DNA from: Bacteroidales bacterium
Lineage (GTDB): Bacteria > Bacteroidota > Bacteroidia > Bacteroidales > UBA1715
Direction of reading: 5' to 3'
Length of the DNA stretch: 61,609 nucleotides
NCBI GenBank assembly: GCA_017516865.1
Contig: JAFXAU010000024.1
Location: forward strand, 1-61,609
Shown here: positions 54,383 through 61,609 of the stretch, one piece after another
How the letters are laid out: every line of letters starts with the position of its first letter
How positions within the stretch are numbered: position 1 is the first letter of the stretch
Made by a program: the position numbers and the translations under genes
The notes under the pieces: model-generated
The model's database searches: none
Seen by the model: the letters and a program-made list of their open reading frames with translations, nothing else
Told to the model about the DNA's origin: nothing

Positions 54383-54938
54383 ATATACCCGCTTCTTTAA
54401 CCTTTTTCCACATAATGCGGATTAGGTCGCTGTATTCCTTATCCAATATTGTTCCTTCGCCGCAGACCAAGATCTGATACGTAACGCCGCCAAATGAACG
54501 GCGCACGCCCGAGTCACGGAATCCGTTCCGACAATAAAAATCGTACCGCCGACGACGCATTTCCGGCGTTGCCAAACCAGCTGGAGCCGTACCATCTTGT
54601 TCCGACGGCTGTTCCACATGTTCCACATCAATAACAATAAGACTTTGCTTATGCTGTTCAAGAACGCTCCGCAATATCTCCGTCCCTATCCCCTCGCCTC
54701 TTTTTTCGGGAACAACCGCAAAGTAAAAGAACCAGCACAATTTTCCAACGGTAAACGTATAGGTAAAACCAATAAACTGATTTTCTATATAGTATGAACA
54801 AAAATCAATATCGGCAACCGAAAGCAGATTCAACAGTGCATCGAACGGCAACCGTTCCGCTTCGGGAAACGACTGTTCATATAGTTCACGGACTATCTGA
54901 ACATCTTCGGAATTTTTTGTTATCTGACGTATAATCAT
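54381..54938 (-). CDS. GNAT family N-acetyltransferase
   Basis: The 185-residue protein fits the GNAT fold: a C-terminal-half pattern FYFAVVPEKRGEGIGTEIL with the acetyl-CoA loop (V-P-x-x-R-G-x-G-I-G) at about residues 75-90, and DFYCRNGFRDSG after it. Substrate unknown. It follows the lipoprotein gene by 14 bases. Confidence 0.85.
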   Translation of the reverse strand: MIIRQITKNSEDVQIVRELYEQSFPEAERLPFDALLNLLSVADIDFCSYYIENQFIGFTYTFTVGKLCWFFYFAVVPEKRGEGIGTEILRSVLEQHKQSLIVIDVEHVEQPSEQDGTAPAGLATPEMRRRRYDFYCRNGFRDSGVRRSFGGVTYQILVCGEGTILDKEYSDLIRIMWKKVKEAGI

Positions 54939-54952
54939 TTCAATGAAATTAC

Positions 54953-55735
54953 TTAAAAATCATCTTTCTCAACCCGAATGTTCTGAATTGCGACTGCTGT
55001 ATCGAAAAGAATCACGTCTGCCGAAACTGTTGGCATATCGTCGTAAAGCAGCACTTTCCCCACATTGAAACTGACGCCCGGCGTGACAAGGGCCCGCAAC
55101 GTATCACCCAACACATAGGATATTTGTTCGCCAATCCAGACAGGTTCGTCGTAGAAACCGCCCATATCGTCAACCGTGCTCGTGGCAGTGTGAATCGGAT
55201 GTTTGTCGGCGTAGAACGTAATATCCTTTCCGTCGATTGAATAGCCAATATGTTGAATAAAAGCTTTTTGCAAATCGTACGGGTCAATTGTGTTTGCAAT
55301 AGTGGCCCTGCCGTTGGAATCGAACCTCAACAAATGAAGTTGCTCCACGTGCGTGCCTGTTCCCTCCATAACAGCTGTTGCAAGCCACAAGTTTCCCGTT
55401 GTGCTGTCGTAAAATGCCGTCGGATTTTTACCGTGAAGGACATCAGGAAACACCGTCGTGGTCGGACCATTTTTCACGACAACGCCACAACCTTCTGCCG
55501 AAACATCGTCGCTACAACGGATTAAACTCCAAACGGCAACGTGGTTTTGCTCATCGTTCAGTATCATCTCAAAATGACTGTCAATCACGGGATTCTGCAT
55601 TGCCCGACGCACACATTCAGGAGCTGTAGCAGCCCCAACTTTTGCCTCCAACACACCCGAAACCGACCGTATGGCAGTATTCGTGCAACTAACTGTTACT
55701 AAAAGAATTGCAAGGGGAAGAAAGAGATGTTTCAT
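54953..55735 (-). CDS. lipoprotein of unknown function
   Basis: The 260-residue protein has a type II signal peptide (MKHLFLPLAILLVTVSC, lipobox VTVSC, Cys17), which favours the ATG at 55735 over one eight codons upstream. The mature part is beta-strand-rich (GNLWLATAVMEG, VEQLHLLRF, YSIDGKDITFYAD), perhaps a beta-propeller-like domain; no known family. A -7 box TATCTTTG lies upstream and the GNAT gene follows. Confidence 0.7.
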   Translation of the reverse strand: MKHLFLPLAILLVTVSCTNTAIRSVSGVLEAKVGAATAPECVRRAMQNPVIDSHFEMILNDEQNHVAVWSLIRCSDDVSAEGCGVVVKNGPTTTVFPDVLHGKNPTAFYDSTTGNLWLATAVMEGTGTHVEQLHLLRFDSNGRATIANTIDPYDLQKAFIQHIGYSIDGKDITFYADKHPIHTATSTVDDMGGFYDEPVWIGEQISYVLGDTLRALVTPGVSFNVGKVLLYDDMPTVSADVILFDTAVAIQNIRVEKDDF

Positions 55736-55756
55736 AAAAATTGAGATTTGATAACA

Positions 55757-55764
55757 CAAAGATA
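55757..55764 (-). promoter_or_regulatory. -7 element of the lipoprotein-GNAT operon
   Basis: Minus strand TATCTTTG lies 21 bases before the chosen ATG at 55735. No convincing -33 element. Confidence 0.4.
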
Positions 55765-55784
55765 GGGATTTTTAGAAGAATAGG

Positions 55785-56010
55785 TTAAAACCACAACTCA
55801 TCTAGTAAATTTTGAGCATTCTTTTGATATTTACTATCTGACTTGGAAATTTTCTTCAGCATATTCCGAGTTTTGAATATCTTATGTTCTTTCGCATAAA
55901 TCATGCTTGCCTCATCAGTTACTGAAATACGTTGTTTTTACATCTAATGCATGCACAGAATCACATTTTCCTAACCACATTTGCGGTTTCTTTCTCTGAA
56001 GACAGAAAGG
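55785..56010 (-). pseudogene. frameshifted gene remnant
   Basis: Two adjoining frames on the minus strand look like one broken protein. The upstream frame reads KCDSVHALDVKTTYFS and stops at about 55920; the downstream frame takes over one base shifted and reads VTDEASMIYAKEHKIFKTRN, then continues to a stop at 55785-55787 (ending LLDELWF). Codon-like composition crosses the shift. The rest of this 480-bp stretch (55736-56215) holds AT-rich sequence with CCGCAAC repeats and the hppA terminator; I see no intact gene. Confidence 0.4.
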
Positions 56011-56160
56011 GGGAGATAATTTGTGTTTCATACACAACGGAAGTAGATAATTCTGTTTCCTTTTGAAAAAACCGCAACTTCTCTGCAGAATTTTCCAAAA
56101 AATCCGCAACGTGATTGCGGAAATTCTCGGAAAATCCGCAACGAGAAGATTATAAATCAA

Positions 56161-56195
56161 TAAAAAATGGCGTACACCGTAAAGCGTACGCCATT
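56161..56195 (-). terminator. hppA terminator
   Basis: On the minus strand AATGGCGTAC pairs with GTACGCCATT, followed by a run of T. It lies about 20 bases after the hppA stop. Confidence 0.85.
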
Positions 56196-56215
56196 CATTT
56201 TCAAGAAATTGTCTT

Positions 56216-58405
56216 TTAGAACAATGTAAACGTAACCGTCAAACCTGCCATTACGATAGAAACCATGCTCATCAATTTGATAAGGATGTTCAAACTTGGA
56301 CCTGACGTGTCTTTGAACGGGTCACCAACGGTATCGCCCACAACGGTCGCCTTATGGCAATCGGAACCTTTACCGCCGAAATTACCTTCTTCCACATATT
56401 TCTTGGCATTGTCCCAAGCACCACCTGCATTTGCCATAAATACTGCAAGTACAAAGCCACTGCTCAATCCGCCGATAAGCAGACCAAGAACACCTGCAAC
56501 GCCCAAAATCACACCTGTTACAATAGGAACGATGATTGCCATCAACGCAGGCAACATCATTTCGCGTTGCGCACCTTTGGTTGAAATTGCCACACAACGA
56601 GCGTAATCAGGATCTGCCTTGCCTTCGAGTATTCCTGCTATTTCGCGGAACTGGCGGCGAACTTCCTCAACCATCTTTTGTGCGGCACGGCCAACAGCGT
56701 TCATTGTCAATCCGCAGAATACGAATGCCATCATTGCACCAATGAACACACCAACCAACACAATTGGATTCATCAAGTTTACATTGTATGCTTCCATAAA
56801 GTCAACCAACGTTGCCTGTGCGGCATCCACGCCATTCGGAAGCGTTTCGCCAAGACGAATCAACGCCATTTTGATTTCTTCAACGTACGAAGCCAACAAA
56901 GCCAAAGCCGTAAGTGCGGCAGAACCGATTGCAAAACCCTTACCCGTAGCAGCCGTTGTGTTTCCAAGAGCATCGAGGGCATCGGTACGTTTACGAACTT
57001 CTGGTTCAAGACCACTCATTTCGGCATTACCACCAGCATTGTCGGCAATTGGTCCGTATGCGTCGGTAGCAAGCGTGATACCCAATGTAGAAAGCATACC
57101 AACAGCGGCAATACCGATTCCGTACAATCCCATACTCAAGTTTTCAGGAGTAAATTCAACGTGGAAACCATTTGCACACAAGTACGAAAGAATGATTGCG
57201 CAACCTACCGTCACCACAGGAATTGCCGTTGAAAGCATACCAAGACCAAGACCAGAAATAATGACCGTTGCAGGACCTGTCTGCGAACTTTCCGAAACTT
57301 TCTGCGTAGGACGGTAACTCTGCGAAGTATAGTATTCCGTAGCTTTACCAATAATAACACCGGCAAACAAACCAACCACAACCGACAATGAGATCTGCCA
57401 CCATTGATTTGTTTCCGTGCCGAACAACCATGCGAAAATCGCAAAAGCGGCAACGGCAATCAGCACTGCCGCAGTGTTCGTACCACGGCTCAATGCAGCC
57501 AACAATTGTTTCATACCTGCGTCTTCCTTTGTCTTTACCAAGAAAATACCCAAGATAGACAATGCAACACCCACAGCGGCAATCAACGAAGGAGCCAACA
57601 CTGCCTTCAACTGCATACCTTCTACAGCCGAGGTTGCGAAAGCCGAAGCACCAAGAGCCATGGTAGCCAAAATAGAACCAGCGTACGATTCATACAAATC
57701 GGCACCCATACCGGCAACGTCACCCACATTATCACCTACGTTATCGGCGATAGTTGCAGGGTTACGAGGGTCATCTTCAGGAATGTTGTATTCAGTCTTA
57801 CCAACCAAGTCGGCACCGACATCGGCTGCCTTGGTGTAGATACCGCCACCAACACGGGCGAACAATGCCTGCGTTGACGCACCCATACCGAATGTCAACA
57901 TTGTTGTCGTAATAATAATCAAATGATTGTCGGCAGGAATGAACTTGTCAAGAATGAGGAACCACACCGAAACGTCGAGCAATGCAAGACCAACAACCGT
58001 CAAGCCCATCACGGCACCCGAACGGAATGCGACTTGCAAACCGCTGTTCAACGTCTGGCGAGCCGCATTGGCAGTACGTGCAGACGCATAAGTGGCAGTC
58101 TTCATTCCGAAGAAACCAGCCAAGCCCGAGAAGAAACCACCCGTCAAGAAAGCGAACGGCACCCAGCTGTTTTGCAGGCCGAAATACGCCATAACGGAGA
58201 AGATTACAGCAAGCACTATGAACACGATAATCACCACTTTGTACTGCTGTTTGAGGTACGCCATAGCACCTTTACGGACGTGTTCCGCAATTTTTTTCAT
58301 CAAGTCGGTTCCTTCGGATTCCTTCAGCATTTGGCGATAGAACACAAATGCAAATCCCAGTGCAACCAACGAAGCCACAAGAACTACATAAATTAAACTT
58401 TCCAT
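56216..58405 (-). CDS. hppA: membrane-bound pyrophosphatase, potassium-dependent, ion-pumping
   Basis: The 729-residue polytopic membrane protein couples pyrophosphate hydrolysis to sodium or proton transport. Motifs seen: [20 protein letters not shown] (pyrophosphate-binding [25 protein letters not shown] segment), [33 protein letters not shown], and the C-terminal [14 protein letters not shown] and [29 protein letters not shown] near residue 480 has the Ala that marks the potassium-dependent class (the independent class has Lys there). Sodium versus proton pumping cannot be decided by eye. A promoter is seen at 58440-58468. Confidence 0.95.
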   Translation of the reverse strand: MESLIYVVLVASLVALGFAFVFYRQMLKESEGTDLMKKIAEHVRKGAMAYLKQQYKVVIIVFIVLAVIFSVMAYFGLQNSWVPFAFLTGGFFSGLAGFFGMKTATYASARTANAARQTLNSGLQVAFRSGAVMGLTVVGLALLDVSVWFLILDKFIPADNHLIIITTTMLTFGMGASTQALFARVGGGIYTKAADVGADLVGKTEYNIPEDDPRNPATIADNVGDNVGDVAGMGADLYESYAGSILATMALGASAFATSAVEGMQLKAVLAPSLIAAVGVALSILGIFLVKTKEDAGMKQLLAALSRGTNTAAVLIAVAAFAIFAWLFGTETNQWWQISLSVVVGLFAGVIIGKATEYYTSQSYRPTQKVSESSQTGPATVIISGLGLGMLSTAIPVVTVGCAIILSYLCANGFHVEFTPENLSMGLYGIGIAAVGMLSTLGITLATDAYGPIADNAGGNAEMSGLEPEVRKRTDALDALGNTTAATGKGFAIGSAALTALALLASYVEEIKMALIRLGETLPNGVDAAQATLVDFMEAYNVNLMNPIVLVGVFIGAMMAFVFCGLTMNAVGRAAQKMVEEVRRQFREIAGILEGKADPDYARCVAISTKGAQREMMLPALMAIIVPIVTGVILGVAGVLGLLIGGLSSGFVLAVFMANAGGAWDNAKKYVEEGNFGGKGSDCHKATVVGDTVGDPFKDTSGPSLNILIKLMSMVSIVMAGLTVTFTLF

Positions 58406-58439
58406 AAAATCACTTTTTTTGTTAAAAATTTATTCAAAC

Positions 58440-58468
58440 CAAAAATACAACAAATACTGATTCAACAA
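58440..58468 (-). promoter_or_regulatory. hppA promoter
   Basis: On the minus strand TTG (58468-58466), then 18 bases, then TATTTTTG (58447-58440), 35 bases before the hppA ATG. Confidence 0.55.
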
Positions 58469-58548
58469 GACGTTTTGAACAAATAAATTAAACATTGTAT
58501 TCACAAGCTATTTTTTTCGATTGTTCCATGACCATATATTGTTTTTAA

Positions 58549-58578
58549 TTGATTTATTTCCTAAAAAAGTTATTTTTG
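58549..58578 (+). promoter_or_regulatory. promoter of the ornithine carbamoyltransferase gene
   Basis: TTG at 58549-58551 and TATTTTTG at 58571-58578 with exactly 19 bases between. The leader to the ATG at 58596 would be only about 10 bases, which supports that start. Confidence 0.6.
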
Positions 58579-58595
58579 CAAAAAAACATTTAACA

Positions 58596-59594
58596 ATGAA
58601 CTCATTAAAAGGAAAAAGTTTCTTAAAACTTCTGGATTTCACGCCTGAGGAAATCCGATATTTTCTTGATTTAGCAAAGAAATTAAAGGCCGACAAGAAG
58701 AACGGCACGGAAAAACAAACAATGAAAGGCAAAAACATTGCCCTGATTTTCGAAAAGACCTCAACTCGTACACGATGCTCTTTCGAAGTTGCCGCCGCCG
58801 ACCAAGGTGCGCATACAACGTATTTAGGTCCGACAGGTTCACAAATCGGCGTAAAAGAATCGATGAAGGATACAGCACGCGTGCTCGGCCGTATGTACGA
58901 CGCCATCGAATACAGAGGCTACGGTCAGAAAATTGTAGAAGAACTGGCTGAATATTCGGGCGTACCTGTGTGGAACGGCTTGACAAATGAATTTCACCCG
59001 ACACAGATTCTTGCCGACTTCCTGACAATGGAAGAACACAGCACAAAACCGCTGAACAAAATTTCGTACGCATACCTTGGCGACGCACGTTTCAACATGG
59101 GAAATTCACTTATGGTGGGTGGTGTAAAAATGGGCATGGACGTAAGAATCGTCGCACCCAAAGCATTACAGCCAAGTGCCGATTTAATTGAAACTTGCAA
59201 GAAAATTGCCGCAGAAACCGGTGCACGTCTAACCGTAACCGACAATGTGAAAGAAGGTGTGAAAGGTTGCGATTTTCTCTACACCGACGTATGGGTTTCA
59301 ATGGGCGAGCCCAAAGAAGTCTGGGAAGAACGTATCTCATTATTAAAACCATATCAAGTAAATGCCGAAGTCATGCTTTTGACAGGAAATCCGAACTGCA
59401 AATTCATGCACTGCCTTCCTGCTTATCACAACTTAGAAACTCAGGTTGGCCGCGACGTGTATGAACAATTCGGACTTAATGGCGTTGAAGTAACGGAAGA
59501 AGTATTCGAATCGCCTGCATCAATCGTATTCGATGAGGCAGAAAACCGTCTTCACTCCATAAAAGCGGTAATGGTTGCAACTTTAGGAGAATAA
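58596..59594 (+). CDS. argF: ornithine carbamoyltransferase
   Basis: The 332-residue enzyme makes citrulline from ornithine and carbamoyl phosphate. It has the carbamoyl-phosphate motif STRTR (56-60), FHPTQ, the ornithine-loop DVWVSMG and the catalytic HCLPA. The sequence follows the E. coli-type OTC closely ([25 protein letters not shown]), not the N-succinylornithine type described for Bacteroides. I use the ATG at 58596; the in-frame ATG at 58521 lies upstream of the promoter. The CPBP protease gene follows by two bases. Confidence 0.95.
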   Translation: MNSLKGKSFLKLLDFTPEEIRYFLDLAKKLKADKKNGTEKQTMKGKNIALIFEKTSTRTRCSFEVAAADQGAHTTYLGPTGSQIGVKESMKDTARVLGRMYDAIEYRGYGQKIVEELAEYSGVPVWNGLTNEFHPTQILADFLTMEEHSTKPLNKISYAYLGDARFNMGNSLMVGGVKMGMDVRIVAPKALQPSADLIETCKKIAAETGARLTVTDNVKEGVKGCDFLYTDVWVSMGEPKEVWEERISLLKPYQVNAEVMLLTGNPNCKFMHCLPAYHNLETQVGRDVYEQFGLNGVEVTEEVFESPASIVFDEAENRLHSIKAVMVATLGE

Positions 59595-59596
59595 CA

Positions 59597-60502
59597 TTGA
59601 ATTTCTTTCAAGAAAAACATATTTCATTTCGAATAGCGGTCGGATTTTTCGCCGCTATTCTCATTTCTGTCGCACTCTATTTCGTCTTGTACAAATTAGC
59701 CCCGACGGCAGACGGGAGAAACGGCATTCAAATTATTGAACAGGGACATTTCAGCAATAGTCAGGAACGTCTTTGCGTACTCTACATGCTGACGGCAGAA
59801 ACCGTCTGCGTATTTCTCATCCCTGCCTTGATACTATTATATTGTATTTTTCTAAAACCTGGAGATGTTTTATTTAGTAGTAGATACGACCATTCTTTCG
59901 AGAAGAAAATATGGATATTTTTTCTTGTCATATTTATTATAACGGCAAATCTTCCTGGAATAAATTTACTATCGCAAATCAATACCGACGGGCTTTTAAG
60001 CATTTTAGGAGAAGACTCTCAATCATGGCAAAACTATCTCCGTCTCGAACGATTGACCGAGGAACTACTCTCGCCCGACATGCTTATAATTGACATTCTC
60101 TGTATGGCACTTGTCCCCGCAATCTGCGAAGAAGTTTTTTTTAGAGGATTTTTGCAAACCACGGCAATCCTCATTTTTAAGAACAGACACGGAGCAGTAA
60201 TTCTTATTGCAGTCATCTTCAGTATTTTACATGGTGATATATTCAATTTTATTCCCCGTTTCGCTTTAGGCGTATTTCTCGGATATTTATTTTTGTATTC
60301 ACGACACATAATTGTGCCTATACTTGCCCACGCACTTCACAACACATGGGTTGTAGTTTGTTCTACACACCAGCAACTCTTTCCAAGCGACCTCGATACC
60401 ATAGGCACCACCGAAAATTTATTCATTCTTGGCATAGGAAGTGTATTGATTTTGACAGGAGCAACAATATATCTTGCCAAAAAATCACCACTCTCTCAAT
60501 GA
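59597..60502 (+). CDS. CPBP family intramembrane metalloprotease
   Basis: The 301-residue membrane protein has about eight hydrophobic segments and the CPBP (CAAX protease/bacteriocin-processing) motifs: AICEEVFFRG (E178, E179, R183), FSILHGDIF and PILAHALHN, which hold the zinc-site Glu and His residues. Substrate unknown. It starts with TTG two bases after the argF stop, there being no ATG nearby, so the two genes are probably cotranscribed. Its last 18 bases overlap the convergent gene at 60485. Confidence 0.85.
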   Translation: MNFFQEKHISFRIAVGFFAAILISVALYFVLYKLAPTADGRNGIQIIEQGHFSNSQERLCVLYMLTAETVCVFLIPALILLYCIFLKPGDVLFSSRYDHSFEKKIWIFFLVIFIITANLPGINLLSQINTDGLLSILGEDSQSWQNYLRLERLTEELLSPDMLIIDILCMALVPAICEEVFFRGFLQTTAILIFKNRHGAVILIAVIFSILHGDIFNFIPRFALGVFLGYLFLYSRHIIVPILAHALHNTWVVVCSTHQQLFPSDLDTIGTTENLFILGIGSVLILTGATIYLAKKSPLSQ

Positions 60503-61609
60503 CTTGAAACCGTCGGCTTCGTATTTCCTAATCCACGATTCTGCAGGCTGAGTAGGGAATGTTTTTTTCTTAGTTTTTATAAAAACAATAGCATTGTATC
60601 TAACATACGCCATTAACTCTTCTAATGTATAAGTTGGAGTATTTAATTCATAGTCAAGCAATCTTTCGTATTCTTCTTTTGATTCCACGACCCTACCTTG
60701 ATACATCATCACTGAATCAGCCACGTGAAACGACGAATCTTCGGAGTTCCATTCATAATTAATGTGTGTACTAAAGTTACGTGGCTTGAGTTGTGTGTCA
60801 ACTGAATATCCTACCGGTGTTATAACACCATTGGGCAATAGTTTGCAACCTATCGTTCCTGTTTTAGGTTTCTTATTTTTATCAAACCATTGAATATCTA
60901 TCGTATTTTCTTCGAACGAAAAATTTTTTATCTCTATATAGGCACGTTCCACCGTGTCGTACACAAAACCTGATATATCATGCAATTTCCAACAGGAATC
61001 AGGTTCGTTTTCTTTTTTACAAAACGTTACATCAAGATATGAATTGTCAAGACTATCTACAATATGCCTATACAACGTACTCATTTTATGTCGACGATCC
61101 CACAAGTAAGCGTCTTCATCATTTTTTTTGTATTCGTATGTGACTGTATCGTTAAACTTTATCTCTTTTATTGCTAAAACCCATTGTTCCGATACACTAT
61201 CTTTTTCATACCTGGTAAAATTATAATAACTATGGCCATTAATAAAAGATTGCAGTGACGTATCTATCCTGATTTTTGATTCAAAAAACCGCAAATAAAC
61301 CAAATCAGGTCCAAAGAAGCTAAAGACTATCTCCTTGTTAACTTTGTCAATAGAGTCACGCCAATCATATACAGTATCTATAGTTATAGTCCTTTCATGG
61401 TCTGACAAATCCTTCTTCTCTATTGTACGTACGCGCTCTAAAAATAATTGATGTAATGCATCCACATACCGATAATACCGATAATATTTAACCTGATTAT
61501 CCTTTATTTCAAACACAGTTCCGTGCCTTACAACTTCGCCATATTGTTGCCTCAATTCAATTTCTTTTGCGGCAAAGGCGCTATCCTTCGGAGATAAAGG
61601 TTTGACAGG
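60485..61609 (-). CDS. hypothetical protein, 5' end beyond the window
   Basis: At least 374 codons are open to the window edge; a TTG at 61555 is in frame but codons 61609-61556 (SPKDSAFAAKEIEL) are also open, so the start is likely outside. The sequence has no motif I recognise: it is polar and Lys/Glu/Tyr-rich, without visible repeats, and ends WIRKYEADGFKSLREW. The C-terminal YEADGFK is shared with the fossil at 8101-8148. Convergent with, and overlapping by 18 bases, the CPBP gene. Confidence 0.65.
   Translation of the reverse strand, partial: PVKPLSPKDSAFAAKEIELRQQYGEVVRHGTVFEIKDNQVKYYRYYRYVDALHQLFLERVRTIEKKDLSDHERTITIDTVYDWRDSIDKVNKEIVFSFFGPDLVYLRFFESKIRIDTSLQSFINGHSYYNFTRYEKDSVSEQWVLAIKEIKFNDTVTYEYKKNDEDAYLWDRRHKMSTLYRHIVDSLDNSYLDVTFCKKENEPDSCWKLHDISGFVYDTVERAYIEIKNFSFEENTIDIQWFDKNKKPKTGTIGCKLLPNGVITPVGYSVDTQLKPRNFSTHINYEWNSEDSSFHVADSVMMYQGRVVESKEEYERLLDYELNTPTYTLEELMAYVRYNAIVFIKTKKKTFPTQPAESWIRKYEADGFKSLREW

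Noticed and set aside
55915..56160. 81-codon minus-strand frame as an intact gene
   Set aside because: Its N-terminal half is low-complexity repeat DNA and the likely protein continues in another frame, so a remnant is the better reading.
58521..58595. Extended start of ornithine carbamoyltransferase
   Set aside because: The added residues fall upstream of and across the promoter and have no counterpart in the family.
1..61609. tRNA, rRNA and replication-origin signals
   Set aside because: By eye I found no cloverleaf, no rRNA-like sequence and no DnaA-box cluster; short RNA genes could still be missed.

Overview
The window comes from a Bacteroidota chromosome, most likely Bacteroidales, and I cannot place it more narrowly. 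The evidence is as follows. Secreted proteins carry type IX secretion system (T9SS) sorting domains of type A and type B, and a PorP/SprF-family T9SS protein is present. Bacteroidota-restricted families occur (DUF3822, DUF4301, DUF4159). Promoters have the Bacteroidota form TTG-N18-20-TAnnTTTG, and starts lack Shine-Dalgarno sequences. A SAM-II-type riboswitch sits in front of metK. The DNA is AT-rich. I saw no rRNA, tRNA or CRISPR array.

Layout. 1-10.4 kb is an accessory, rearranged region. It holds a tandem pair of TonB-C-domain proteins, an AbiEi/AbiEii type IV toxin-antitoxin cassette bracketed by an 83-bp direct repeat, exported proteins with MORN-like and leucine-rich modules (one ending in a Hint autoprocessing domain with no cargo), an AAA/DUF4143 ATPase, and scars of an IS3-type element and of a duplication. 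10.4-21.8 kb is mostly housekeeping: a PIF1-like helicase, a minus-strand operon (unknown membrane protein, DUF3822, rsmD, VWA membrane protein, DUF4159), a RecD-like helicase, a lipoprotein, DUF4301 and phosphosulfolactate synthase. 21.9-27.5 kb encodes exported proteins: a T9SS protein, a papain-like protease, an S74-chaperone/T9SS protein and a lipoprotein, with two copies of a palindromic repeat element between genes.

27.8-41.5 kb is one 13.7-kb gene for a 4,564-residue exported protein. It has an N-terminal glycoside hydrolase family 8 domain, DUF11-like domains with other domains nested in them, about thirty Ig-like domains (part of them in a ~270-residue three-domain super-repeat, one of them interrupted by a separate module), and a C-terminal type B T9SS sorting domain. 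A PorP/SprF-family gene is transcribed divergently beside it, the usual arrangement for SprB-like giant surface proteins and their outer-membrane partner. This pair is the most unusual system in the window: apparently a very long cell-surface or released glycanase.

43-61.6 kb returns to core functions: xerD-type recombinase, a sugar oxidoreductase and glycosyltransferase pair, a recQ-HAD-priA-membrane-protein operon, a cysteine-rich Spy-like membrane protein, riboswitch-controlled metK, a GNAT enzyme with a lipoprotein, a decayed gene, membrane pyrophosphatase hppA, ornithine carbamoyltransferase with a CPBP protease, and a partial exported-type protein at the right edge. The last two residues-level similarities (its C-terminus and a fossil at 8.1 kb) link the right edge with the accessory region at the left.
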